A DNA stretch of 64,000 nt, taken from contig CAZOLV010000011.1 in NCBI GenBank assembly GCA_964580725.1, forward strand, positions 1-64,000, written 5' to 3'. The notes beneath the pieces are model-generated. The model had not been told where the DNA came from, did no database searches, and was given only the letters and a program-made list of their open reading frames with translations. Positions 54,919-63,530 of the stretch are shown in pieces. Every line of letters starts with the position of its first letter. Position 1 is the first letter of the stretch. This stretch comes from Amarolinea sp964580725 (lineage in GTDB: Bacteria; Chloroflexota; Anaerolineae; SSC4; Amarolineaceae). A program made the position numbers and the translations under genes.

Positions 54919-55614
54919 TCAAGCGCCGGTCCTGCGCCCGGTCGCCAGCGCCGAGGGGGTCTGGCAGCCGACGATGGCCGGCGCCTCTTGCACCAGGTCG
55001 TCGTTTTCCAGGGCTGCCACCATGAACAGGGCGTAGTCCACGCGGCGGGTCAGGTTGCTGGCCAGGAGCGGATCGCCGACGTGCCGGCTTCAGACCGGCA
55101 GGCCCTGGCTTGCGCCCTCTTCCAGATTACTGCCCCGCACGACGGTCCAGCGGGCGTCGCTGGCGAAGATGCGCCGGCACGCTTCGATCTGGTCGTCAAT
55201 GTCCACCATGCGGGTCAGTCGTCCCAGCCAGCGGGCGAGCACCTCCTCGCGCTTGAGGGACGGCGGGTAGACATCCTGGCCGTCGCGGGTGATGTGCCAG
55301 CCGCAGGAGAAGATCAGCCGCGCGCTCGGCTGCGCACAATCGAGCACGGCCTGGGCGGTGCCCGTCGCGTAGTGTTGATGGCCCCAGGGGACCAGCACAG
55401 TCAGCACGCCGTCGCATCCGGCCACCGCCTGCTGGATCACCGCACGGTCGTTCGTCAAGCCGGGGATGACGGTGACGCGCCCGCGGAACGCGTCGAGCTT
55501 GCTGACGCTCTTCTGCCGGCACACGCCAACCACCTGGTATCCCCGATCCAGCGCATGCTGCACCATGTACCGGCCGAGCTTGCCGGAAGCGCCCACGATA
55601 CAAACCTTTGTCAT
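54919..55614 (-). pseudogene. NAD(P)-binding SDR/NmrA-like protein with in-frame TGA (55090-55092)
   Basis: From ATG 55614 (GGAGGTCGCA upstream) the frame gives a Rossmann start MTKVCIVGASGKLGRYM and continues to EEGASQGLPV, then TGA. The same frame continues as SRHVGDPLLASNLTRRVDY, APAIVGCQTPSALAT and stops at 54919, 231 residues in all. From memory the relatives carry Trp at this place (PVWSRHVGD), so a TGG-to-TGA nonsense change is the simple explanation. No hairpin with suitable spacing follows and there is no thiol motif, so Sec is unlikely. It might be expressed as a shorter protein. Confidence 0.65.
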
Positions 55615-55659
55615 TGCGACCTCCATGTACAGTAGCAGATAAGCGCCTGAGTCGCTTGC

Positions 55660-55917
55660 TCAAGGCACACACACTGTACCGCCGCCGCGGTGTGGTTGTA
55701 TAGACACTTTGGTGTTGATGGGAGGTGTTGTTTTTGAATGCGGAATGCGGAATGCGGAAGGATGAAAGCCGAATGCGGAAGGATGAAAGCGGAATGCGGA
55801 AGGATTAAGGTGGATGGGGGTGGCCTTGTCAAACAGTCCCTGCTGCACGTCAATCACCAGCAGGGCTGTCGCCGGCCCCCGGACAGACGGCGCGAGAATC
55901 TTGGTTGCCTGGCTCAT
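55660..55917 (-). pseudogene. Isochorismatase-family N-terminal stub fused to a tandem repeat
   Basis: MSQATKILAP leads to TALLVIDVQQGLFDKATPI, the start of isochorismatase-like hydrolases including the catalytic Asp. After about 36 codons it runs into the 21-bp repeat, which stays in frame as RFHPSAFGFHPSAF units, then into unrelated sequence. The Lys and Cys of the catalytic triad are missing. Confidence 0.65.
55735..55812. repeat. 21-bp intergenic tandem repeat
   Basis: Three units of the GAATGCGGAAGGATGAAAGC type (55750-55812), preceded by short GGAATGC repeats. It adjoins the broken end of the isochorismatase stub. Confidence 0.85.
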
Positions 55918-55960
55918 CGCTGTATTCTTCTTGCCGTTGCTGCGACGCGTGCCGTACCGC

Positions 55961-56890
55961 TCACGACACTGACCCAGGCGGCAGGTCGGGCGGCGCCGGA
56001 TCGAGGCTCAGATGTGATGTGAGAAACCGGGTGATGTCGTCCAGTGATTCGGCGGCCTGCGGCAGCGCCGGGAAGAGCTGCCATACGTGCCACATGCGCG
56101 GGTACACCTCCAGACGCATGTCAACGCCGGCGGCGCGCGCCTTGTCTGCGATGCGTAGCGCGTCGTCGCGCAGCATCTCATCTTGTCCGACATGCACCAG
56201 CAGCGGCGGCAGGCCGTGCCAGTCGCCATAGATGGGCGAGATCAGGGGGTCGCGATCATCGTGCTGTGCGACGTAGGCCGCATGGTAGTACCGCACCGCC
56301 TTGAGCGGCAGCAGGGGGTCCTTGAAGCCGCCAGCCGGACTGCGATGAGCTGACAGATCCGCCACGGGTGAGAGACAGGCGGCCGCCGCGGGCAGCGGCT
56401 CGCCGCCGGCGCGCAGCTTCATCATGGTCGTGATCGCCAGATTGCCGCCCGCCGAGTCGCCCGCCAACGCCGTGTTCTGCGGGGAAATGCCCTGGTTCAG
56501 CAGCCAGCGATAGGCGGTGACGCAGTCGTCCAGCGCCGCGGGAAACGGATGATCCGGCGCCAGGCGATAGTCCACCATCAGGGCGCGCACGCCCATCGTA
56601 CGCGCCAAGTGCGCCACCATCACCATATGCTGCGGGGTCACGCCGAAGACGAAGCCGCCGCCGTGCAGATAGAGCAGCGCTAGATCCCGCGGGCTGTTGT
56701 GCGGGATCAGCCATTCGCACGGCACGCCGTCGGCCAGCGCCGCTTCTCGTGTGACATCGGCCGGCACGCGGGCGCGGGCCGTAGCCCGTTCGAGCGGCCG
56801 CCTTGTCCAACGCAGCGGCAGGTATGTTTGCAGAAAACGGATGACGGGCAGTCCTGCCCGGATTCTGCGTTCAACGTTGGATGGCGTCAT
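55961..56890 (-). CDS. Alpha/beta hydrolase, hormone-sensitive-lipase family
   Basis: 309 residues from MTPSNVERR, with GGAGGC just upstream. The oxyanion motif HGGGF, nucleophile elbow GDSAGGN, an Asp in GQDEMLRDDA and a His near PRMWHVWQLF give a full catalytic triad. Such esterases hydrolyse short acyl or steryl esters. Stands alone between remnants and a repeat array. Confidence 0.88.
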   Translation of the reverse strand: MTPSNVERRIRAGLPVIRFLQTYLPLRWTRRPLERATARARVPADVTREAALADGVPCEWLIPHNSPRDLALLYLHGGGFVFGVTPQHMVMVAHLARTMGVRALMVDYRLAPDHPFPAALDDCVTAYRWLLNQGISPQNTALAGDSAGGNLAITTMMKLRAGGEPLPAAAACLSPVADLSAHRSPAGGFKDPLLPLKAVRYYHAAYVAQHDDRDPLISPIYGDWHGLPPLLVHVGQDEMLRDDALRIADKARAAGVDMRLEVYPRMWHVWQLFPALPQAAESLDDITRFLTSHLSLDPAPPDLPPGSVS

Positions 56891-57013
56891 TGGGCCTCCG
56901 TGACTTGTGCGCATGGAAATCAACTACACAGCTCCCTGTTTCGCTCTCCGACGTGTCTCCAACAATCGCCGGCACAGAGCAGCGAGTCTGAGGTTATTGT
57001 AACCCCCTTCCAC

Positions 57014-57243
57014 GATAATGTAAAAGATAATGTAAAAGATAATGCAAAAAGATAATGCAAAAAGATAATGCAAAAAGATAATGCAAAANNNNNNNNNNNN
57101 NNNNNNNNNNNNNNNNNNNNNNNNNNNNNNNNNNNNNNNNNNNNNNNNNNNNNNNNNNNNNNNNNNNNNNNNNNNNNNNNNNNNNNNNAAAAGATAATGC
57201 AAAAAGATAATGCAAAAAGATAATGCAAAAAGATAATGCAAAA
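57014..57243. repeat. 13-bp tandem repeat interrupted by a scaffold gap
   Basis: AAAAAGATAATGC units fill both sides of 100 N; the 55 bases before the gap equal the 55 after. It lies between divergent genes (hydrolase and the cNMP/bPH2 protein), and is far more AT-rich than the rest of the window. Confidence 0.88.
57089..57188. other. Scaffold gap (100 N)
   Basis: Placeholder gap inside the 13-bp repeat, flanked by identical 55-mers as at 1730-1829. Copy number unknown. Confidence 0.95.
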
Positions 57244-57396
57244 CCGCATGATATCGCTGTGGGCACGGGCTGACCGCCGCACTCTTCCTGACCATCCACC
57301 CGTGCCGTGTCTCACCGGCCCTGCCTCGCTTCCCTTCTAGCGCCATTCTGTGGTAAAATCCCCCCAACTTGACCGCTTTGCTTCGAACGGTGACTC

Positions 57397-60072
57397 ATGA
57401 CGCCAGACAAGACCATGCACGAGCAGGAGTCTGTCAATCGTGACGAGGTCGAACGTAACCTCGCCGGTTTTTCCGCGCTCAACAAGCTGAGCCAAAACGA
57501 TCGCAAAACCCTGGCCGGGGCGATCGTCGTCTACGAGTTCGAACCTGACGATCGCCTGGTGGAAAAGCGCGGCGCTGGCGATTATCTGTACCTGGTGCAA
57601 GAGGGGCATCTGACCGAAACGGGCAAGGATTCCGCCGGCGCCGTCTGGTGGCAGCGGACACATGACACCGGCGCCGTTTTCTTCCGCCAGGCCTCCTACG
57701 GCGGCCTCTACGAGGAGACCGAGGTGGTGGCGCTGACCAAAGGCGTACTGTACGCCATTGACCCCAGAACCCTCAATCTGGTCATGACCGCTGATCCGAA
57801 TCTGCGCCAGAGGCTGGTGAGCGAGCCGATTGCGCGCCGCCTGCGCGCCATGCCGCTGCTGGCGCCGCTCGACGAGTCGCAAATCAGGCGCCTGGCGATC
57901 GTCGCAACCGTGCACGAGTTTCCCGAAAATCAGGATATCTGCGCGGCGACCGACGAGCCGGCGGCAGGCTGGTTTTGGTTCATTGACTGGGGCCAGGTCG
58001 AGGTGTTCTACGAGCAGGAAATGCCGCCGGACACCCCGCCGATCATCACCTCCGGCAACTTCTTCTACAACCTGCGCAAGCCGTTGGGTGAGGTCCCGCA
58101 TGTTGCCAGCGCCAGGGCGGTCCATCGCGCCAAGCTGATTCGGCTGCCTTTGAGCGAAATGCAGATTCTGGCCAAAAACAAAGCCATTGCCAACCGCCTG
58201 AAACCGCCGCCCATTCTCAAGTATCTGCGCACGGTCGAGGCGTTCAACGATCTGGCCGTGGCCGGGGAAAGCCTTGAAAGGCTGAATCGCCTCGCCAGCA
58301 TTACCGCCTGGGAACACTACCCCGCCCCGCAAACCGTTTCACAGCAAGGTGTGCGTGACAACGCCCTGCGCATCCTACACCGCGGCGCCGCCGTCGTGCG
58401 CGCCACCGATGACCAGGGGCGCGAGCGGCCGCGCGACTTCCTGGCGCCCGGCCGCGCCTACGGCAACAGCTCGCTCTTCCGCCAGGAACGCCACGAAGTC
58501 ACTGTGCGCGCCGTGCGTCCTGACAGCACAGGAGCGCCGGGAACCTTGCTCACCAGCACACTCGTCACAGCCGACCCGGCGCACGCCGACGAACCGGGCG
58601 CCACCTGGTTTCGCATTCGCTACGAAGACCTGGACTACCTGGTCAGGAGCGAACCAGGTCTTTGGCAAGGTACGCATCTGCTCAGCAGGATTCAAGCCGA
58701 AAAGAAGCAGTATCGCAAGTATCCCTGGCAGGAGGACGACGAGGTGCTTTGCCACGATGGCCATCGGCACATCATTGTGCTCATCACCCGCCTGTTGCTG
58801 CCGGCGGTGGTTCTGGTCGCTTTGGGGGGCCTCGACTATCTCTTGGGCCGCTGGCAGCTAGACTTGCCGGCCCTGGCCCTGTTGCTGTTCACTATCTTCA
58901 CCGTGTTCCCGCTGATTCTCTGGATCGTTGTTGACTACCTCAACGACTATTTCGTGGTGACATCGCTGCGTGTGACAGCGCGCGAACAGGTGATCCTACT
59001 CTACGAAAAACGCACCGAAGCGCCCCTCGATCAGGTGCAGGACACGACGCTCAATGTCGGCTTCTGGGGCAGTCTGTTTGGCTATGGCGACCTGCGCATC
59101 AAGACGGCCAACGCGGCTATACAGATCAAGTTCGATCGGGTGGGCAACCCGGCCAGGATCCAGGGGATCATTTCCGAACAGATGCGCCGTCTGAAGGCAG
59201 AAAGGACGGCCGAACAACGCGAAGGTCTGCGCATGCGGCTGGTGCAAGACCTGCGCCTGAGCCTGCTCAGCCAGGTGGCCGAGTTCACGCTGCCGCCCGG
59301 ACTCAAACCGCCGCCGCAATTGACCTGGTGGCAGTGGTTGTTGGCGCATCTGGCCAAAACCGTCCACCTCGTGTTCCTGCCGGTCGAATTCGTTCTGCTG
59401 CGCCCCATCAGTTGGGTGCTGCGCACCTTCTTCCCGCGCCGCCTGGCCGCACGCAAGGCAGAAACGAAATTTGGCGGCGGCACGCTCGGCTCCTGGGATG
59501 TTGCGCCCGACCGCACCATCTGGCGCAAACACTGGTTGATCCTCATGCAGCGGGTCTGGCAATCTTTTGTCTCCTGGCTCATCGTCACCGGCTTCGGCCT
59601 TGTGATCATCCAAGGAATTTTGCCGATATCGTTGCTGGCGCCATTGGTCGTGTGGCTGGCGGCGACGGCCTGGCTGTGGTGGCAGTACGAGGACTGGGCC
59701 AACGACCTCTACATCGTGACCAACGAAAAGGTGATTGACATCGAACGCAAGCCTTTTGGCTTCAGCGAACAGCGGCGCGAAGCCGGGCTTGAACGCATCC
59801 AGAACGTGGTTGCCGAGGTTCCCACATTTTGGGCCAATGCTCTGAACTATGGCAATGTGTTGATCAAGACCGCGGCCGCCGATGAAGGCTTCACTTTCGA
59901 CCTGGTGGCCAACCCGCGCGCTGTGCAGTACGAAATCATGCGGCGGCTTTCCGTCTACCGCGCCTCGCGCCAGCAGCGCGAAGCCGACGCACAGCGGGCG
60001 CAGCAGGCCTACATCCTGGGTGTCTATCACGAATTGATGGAAGAAACCGGCAAGTACGCCAAGACGAAGTAG
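57397..60072 (+). CDS. Large membrane protein with cyclic-nucleotide-binding-like and two bPH2 domains
   Basis: 891 residues. The N-terminal 430 residues hold three cNMP-binding-like beta-barrel repeats (GDYLYLVQEGHLTETG and similar). Then come TM pair 1 with a bPH2 domain (NDYFVVTSLRVTAREQVILLY, then PLDQVQDTTLNVGFWGSLFG) and, after a spacer, TM pair 2 with a second bPH2 (NDLYIVTNEKVIDIERKPFGF, then GLERIQNVVAEVPTFW). No kinase or effector domain. It may link a ligand signal to membrane organisation. Starts 18 codons before a good start alternative; a strong terminator follows. Confidence 0.78.
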   Translation: MTPDKTMHEQESVNRDEVERNLAGFSALNKLSQNDRKTLAGAIVVYEFEPDDRLVEKRGAGDYLYLVQEGHLTETGKDSAGAVWWQRTHDTGAVFFRQASYGGLYEETEVVALTKGVLYAIDPRTLNLVMTADPNLRQRLVSEPIARRLRAMPLLAPLDESQIRRLAIVATVHEFPENQDICAATDEPAAGWFWFIDWGQVEVFYEQEMPPDTPPIITSGNFFYNLRKPLGEVPHVASARAVHRAKLIRLPLSEMQILAKNKAIANRLKPPPILKYLRTVEAFNDLAVAGESLERLNRLASITAWEHYPAPQTVSQQGVRDNALRILHRGAAVVRATDDQGRERPRDFLAPGRAYGNSSLFRQERHEVTVRAVRPDSTGAPGTLLTSTLVTADPAHADEPGATWFRIRYEDLDYLVRSEPGLWQGTHLLSRIQAEKKQYRKYPWQEDDEVLCHDGHRHIIVLITRLLLPAVVLVALGGLDYLLGRWQLDLPALALLLFTIFTVFPLILWIVVDYLNDYFVVTSLRVTAREQVILLYEKRTEAPLDQVQDTTLNVGFWGSLFGYGDLRIKTANAAIQIKFDRVGNPARIQGIISEQMRRLKAERTAEQREGLRMRLVQDLRLSLLSQVAEFTLPPGLKPPPQLTWWQWLLAHLAKTVHLVFLPVEFVLLRPISWVLRTFFPRRLAARKAETKFGGGTLGSWDVAPDRTIWRKHWLILMQRVWQSFVSWLIVTGFGLVIIQGILPISLLAPLVVWLAATAWLWWQYEDWANDLYIVTNEKVIDIERKPFGFSEQRREAGLERIQNVVAEVPTFWANALNYGNVLIKTAAADEGFTFDLVANPRAVQYEIMRRLSVYRASRQQREADAQRAQQAYILGVYHELMEETGKYAKTK

Positions 60073-60161
60073 AGGGTGGAAGCGGCAGTCGAGCAGACGA
60101 AATGAGGATTCGATCGGCGCCTGGACGCACAGCCGGCGCAACGCGCAGCCAGCGCATGATC

Positions 60162-60210
60162 GGGGGCGGCGTCTCTTGCCTGTTTGGAGAGACGCCGCCC
60201 CCTCTTTTTT
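60162..60210 (+). terminator. Intrinsic terminator
   Basis: GGGGGCGGCGTCTCT pairs perfectly with AGAGACGCCGCCCCC (15 bp, 11-nt loop), followed by TCTTTTTT. It ends the cNMP/bPH2 gene and lies just beyond the convergent DUF4349 gene stop. Confidence 0.92.
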
Positions 60211-60222
60211 CACTTCAATCGT

Positions 60223-61224
60223 TCATGACACCGGCTGATCGGGCGCCGCGGGCGGCGGGGGCGGGGGCGGCGTCACCTTCGCCGGCGGACGCGAGCGGCG
60301 CAACCAGCGCCAGACCGCCCGCAAGACCAGGAAGGCGAGCACGAACGGCAGCGCGCCCAGAATGAGCGTCGGCACCACGTAGATCACCAGCCAGATCAGG
60401 CTTTCGACCAGCCCTTGCAGCGTCTTGATGAGCTGCGCCGACGCGTTGCGCAGCGTGACCAACGGCTGCCATCCTTCCTCGATGACCGGCTTGCTCAACG
60501 CATCCGGGATCAGTTCGATCTGGATCGTCGCCAGCGCCGTCAGGTTCGACAGGTACTGCATACGGCCCTTGATCTGCTCGATCTGATCCCGAATCTCCGT
60601 CAGTTTCTGGTACACTTCCAGGATGTCGGTCGTCTTGGCGCCCGGCTTCTGGCGCACCTCGGTCAGCAGCGCCAACAGCTCCGTTTCAGTCGCTTCCAGA
60701 TTGCGCAGGCGGCTATTCAGGTCTGTGTACTCCTGGGTCACGTCCTCGCCCGACAGGGCGTCGCGCACCACACGAACCGCCATACTCTTGACCTGATCCA
60801 TGAACGTGGGCAGATTTTGTCCAGGGACGCGCACCGTCAGCGAGCCGCGCAACTGATCGCCGTCATTGTAAAGATTGGAGCTGGCCACATAGCCGCCGCT
60901 ACCCAGCGCCAGGTTGCGAATGGCCGTCGCCGTCGCTTGCGCATCCGTGATGACTATGCTGATCTCGGCGCGCTGGATGATCATGCGATCCTGCATTGCC
61001 GGCATCCCGCCGGTCGCCGCGCGGGCGTCTGGCTGTTCGGAGACCACTGGCGCCTCCGGCGCAGCCGAGCCGCCGCGGTCAAGATTCGCCGTTGGCGCCG
61101 GCGCACGCCCGCCGCAGGCGGTCCAGCCAAGCGCCACCACGATCAACAGGGCGCTCATGATGACTTTCGTTGCCATCGGTCGCGCCATCCGAACATGACT
61201 GACTTGTTTGATGACTTGATTCAT
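60223..61224 (-). CDS. DUF4349 lipoprotein
   Basis: 333 residues from MNQVIKQVS, with GAGGTTGGAAAA upstream. A lipobox-like ALGWTACGGR is followed by the DUF4349 core (IQRAEISIVI, GGYVASSNLY, GSLTVRVPGQNL), a coiled coil (SRLRNLEATETELLALL) and a C-terminal TM helix with a proline-rich tail. Function unknown; thought to be envelope-associated. Confidence 0.85.
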   Translation of the reverse strand: MNQVIKQVSHVRMARPMATKVIMSALLIVVALGWTACGGRAPAPTANLDRGGSAAPEAPVVSEQPDARAATGGMPAMQDRMIIQRAEISIVITDAQATATAIRNLALGSGGYVASSNLYNDGDQLRGSLTVRVPGQNLPTFMDQVKSMAVRVVRDALSGEDVTQEYTDLNSRLRNLEATETELLALLTEVRQKPGAKTTDILEVYQKLTEIRDQIEQIKGRMQYLSNLTALATIQIELIPDALSKPVIEEGWQPLVTLRNASAQLIKTLQGLVESLIWLVIYVVPTLILGALPFVLAFLVLRAVWRWLRRSRPPAKVTPPPPPPPAAPDQPVS

Positions 61225-61413
61225 TTTTCCAACCTCGCCTTTCTTCTCCTCATGCAATGTGCGCTGCCGTCATTGCCAATGCGCCAACCGCCCGGCAGCC
61301 GTGTATGACCACCCATTGCGCCGGCGACTGCCGCCAACTGCCGGTCGTCCCGGCGCATCCGCATCACTGACGGCTGCGCGTTGGGGATTGTTCCCGCGCC
61401 CAATGGGCCACCG

Positions 61414-62193
61414 TCACCAACCAAAGGAGAGCCGGTTGATCAGCCGTTCGGGAAGGCCAGCCGCCAACATGCGGTGCTGCGTCTGCTCGACGGGGTACTC
61501 GATGCGCAGATAGTTCCAGCGACGCGTCTCGGTATCGAGCAGCACGTAGCTGGCGCGCGGGTCATGATCGCGCGGCTGACCCACGCTGCCGGGGTTGACG
61601 ATCAAACGCGCCTGATCGTACATCAGACGCAGGTCGGGTGGGCCGGGAGTCAGGCGGTGCTGAGTACAGCGGCCGATCGGCTGCCCGTCGCGCTGTTCGA
61701 TGCGATAGCTGAACATGGTGGGGACATGCGTATGTCCCACCAGGCAGCAGATGAAATCGGACGTTTCCTCGAAGTTCTCGCGTGCGATGCGCGCCGAGAG
61801 CACATACTCCCACACCGGATCGCGCGGGCTGCCGTGCACCAGCGTGAAATCGCCCCGCCTGGTCGCCTCGCCGGGTAGCGTGTCCAGATAGGCCAACGAC
61901 GACGCCGTCAGTTGGTTGCGCGTCCAGAGGACGGCGCGCTGCGCCTCCGGGTTGAAATCCTCGACGTTGATCTGCTTCCCCAACACGGCGTAGTCATGAT
62001 TACCCGCCAGATTGATCGTCAACTGCGGCCCCAGCGCAACCAGGCGCTCCACACACCCGTTGGGATCCGGCCCGTAGCCAACCACATCGCCCAGGCACCA
62101 GACCTCGTCGAAGCCGCGCCGCTGCGCATCTGCTAACACTGTTTCCAGCGCCGGCAGATTGGCGTGAATGTCGGAAATGATCAGAACTCTCAT
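61414..62193 (-). CDS. Calcineurin-like metallophosphoesterase (YfcE/DUF2437 type)
   Basis: 259 residues. All metal motifs are present: ISDIHANLPAL, GDVVGYGP, GNHDYAV, HGSPRD and VGHTHVP. Such enzymes hydrolyse phosphodiesters or phosphoserine proteins; the substrate is unknown. The NPGSVGQPRD segment matches the group often called diadenosine tetraphosphatase-like. Divergent from tsaE. Confidence 0.9.
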   Translation of the reverse strand: MRVLIISDIHANLPALETVLADAQRRGFDEVWCLGDVVGYGPDPNGCVERLVALGPQLTINLAGNHDYAVLGKQINVEDFNPEAQRAVLWTRNQLTASSLAYLDTLPGEATRRGDFTLVHGSPRDPVWEYVLSARIARENFEETSDFICCLVGHTHVPTMFSYRIEQRDGQPIGRCTQHRLTPGPPDLRLMYDQARLIVNPGSVGQPRDHDPRASYVLLDTETRRWNYLRIEYPVEQTQHRMLAAGLPERLINRLSFGW

Positions 62194-62331
62194 GATGTGA
62201 GTCTCAGGTCGCTTTCATCGCCAGGAATGGCGCAACCGCCGCTTGTCGGTCCCGGCAAGATTGATCGAGTGCATTATAGCCCGGCCTGGCCAGATTACCA
62301 AAGCCGCTGCGGCTATGCTACAATCAGCGCC

Positions 62332-62838
62332 ATGCGCGCGCCTGAAGAATTTTCACTGCCTGTCGCTGTCGCGACTGTCATCAGCGGCAGCCCTGCCGAT
62401 ACCTTTGCGCTTGGAGAGCGCATCGGTCGTCTGCTCGCCAGCGGCGACGTGTTGGCGCTGATCGGCCACTTGGGCGCCGGCAAGACCACCCTGGTGCAGG
62501 GCATCGGCGCCGGTTTGGGCATCGCCCAACAGATCACCAGCCCCACTTTCACCCTGGTTGGCGAGTACGAGGGCCGGCTGCACCTCGATCACGTTGATGT
62601 CTATCGTCTCGAGGCGGCCGCCGGCCAGGCGCTGGCCTTTGGCCTGGATGACCTGATGGGCGGCGACGGCGTGACCGTGATCGAATGGGCCGATCTGATT
62701 GCAGCCATTTTGCCCCCTGACCACCTGGAGATCGAAATGTCCTGGCTGGATGAGCAGCGGCGCCGCCTCACCCTGTGCGCCCACGGCGCACGTCATGCGG
62801 GACTGCTGCACGACCTGGCGCTGGAGGCCGAATCATGA
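62332..62838 (+). CDS. tsaE: tRNA threonylcarbamoyladenosine biosynthesis ATPase TsaE
   Basis: 168 residues. Walker A GHLGAGKTTLVQGIG, the TSPTFTLVGEY segment, HLDHVDVYRL and VIEWADLI are all TsaE signatures. It drives the TsaB-TsaD complex that makes t6A37 in ANN-decoding tRNAs. Its stop overlaps tsaB (ATGA). Confidence 0.95.
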   Translation: MRAPEEFSLPVAVATVISGSPADTFALGERIGRLLASGDVLALIGHLGAGKTTLVQGIGAGLGIAQQITSPTFTLVGEYEGRLHLDHVDVYRLEAAAGQALAFGLDDLMGGDGVTVIEWADLIAAILPPDHLEIEMSWLDEQRRRLTLCAHGARHAGLLHDLALEAES

Positions 62839-63530
62839 CGACGACGCCCATCATACTGGCCCTCGACACCTGCACCGACCTGGCCAGCATTGCCCTGTAT
62901 GACGGCGAGCGGGTCATTGCTGAAACGACCTGGCGTTCGCAGCGTCGCCACACCGTAGAGTTGATGCCGCAGGTCGTCGCCATGCTGACCCAGGCCGAGA
63001 TGACGCCGGCGCAGATGACGGCGCTGGCCGTGGCGATTGGGCCTGGCTCCTTCACCGGTATTCGCGTCGCCCTGGCGGCCGCCAAGGGCATGGCGGCGGC
63101 CAACGACCTGCCGCTCTTTGGCGTCGCCACGCTGGACGCCATCGCCTTTGCGCACCAGGCGCAGCCCTGGCCCGTCACGGCGCTGGTGCAGGCCGGGCGG
63201 GGGCGCGTCTGTTGGGCCAACTATGTGCAGGGCGTCGAAGCGGGCGCCTGGCGGCGCGCCAGCCCGTTTACCATCAGCAGCGTCGCCGCCGTCGCCCAGG
63301 CCACGCAGACGGCCACCCTGTTCGCCGGCGACCTGCTGGCCGAAACGCGTACCCTCTTGCACAGTCATTTGGGCGAACTGGCGCGGTTTGCCTCGCCGGC
63401 GCTGACCCTGCGCCGCGCCTCGTTGTTGGCCGAACTGGCCTGGCCGCGCTTTCTGGCCGGCGAAGCCGACGATGTGGCCGCGCTGGCGCCTATCTATCTC
63501 CACGAACTGCCCGCCGGGTCAGCAGCATGA
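62835..63530 (+). CDS. tsaB: tRNA threonylcarbamoyladenosine biosynthesis protein TsaB
   Basis: 231 residues of the ASKHA fold: ILALDTCTDLASIAL, then IGPGSFTGIRVALAAAKGMA. It is the TsaD partner in t6A synthesis. Both ends are coupled by ATGA overlaps with tsaE and rimI, the classic order; tsaD is not in the window. Confidence 0.95.
   Translation: MTTTPIILALDTCTDLASIALYDGERVIAETTWRSQRRHTVELMPQVVAMLTQAEMTPAQMTALAVAIGPGSFTGIRVALAAAKGMAAANDLPLFGVATLDAIAFAHQAQPWPVTALVQAGRGRVCWANYVQGVEAGAWRRASPFTISSVAAVAQATQTATLFAGDLLAETRTLLHSHLGELARFASPALTLRRASLLAELAWPRFLAGEADDVAALAPIYLHELPAGSAA

Noticed and set aside
55090..55092. TGA in the SDR-like gene as a selenocysteine codon
   Set aside because: The position is probably Trp in relatives, no thiol motif is present and no hairpin with proper spacing follows; a nonsense change is simpler.
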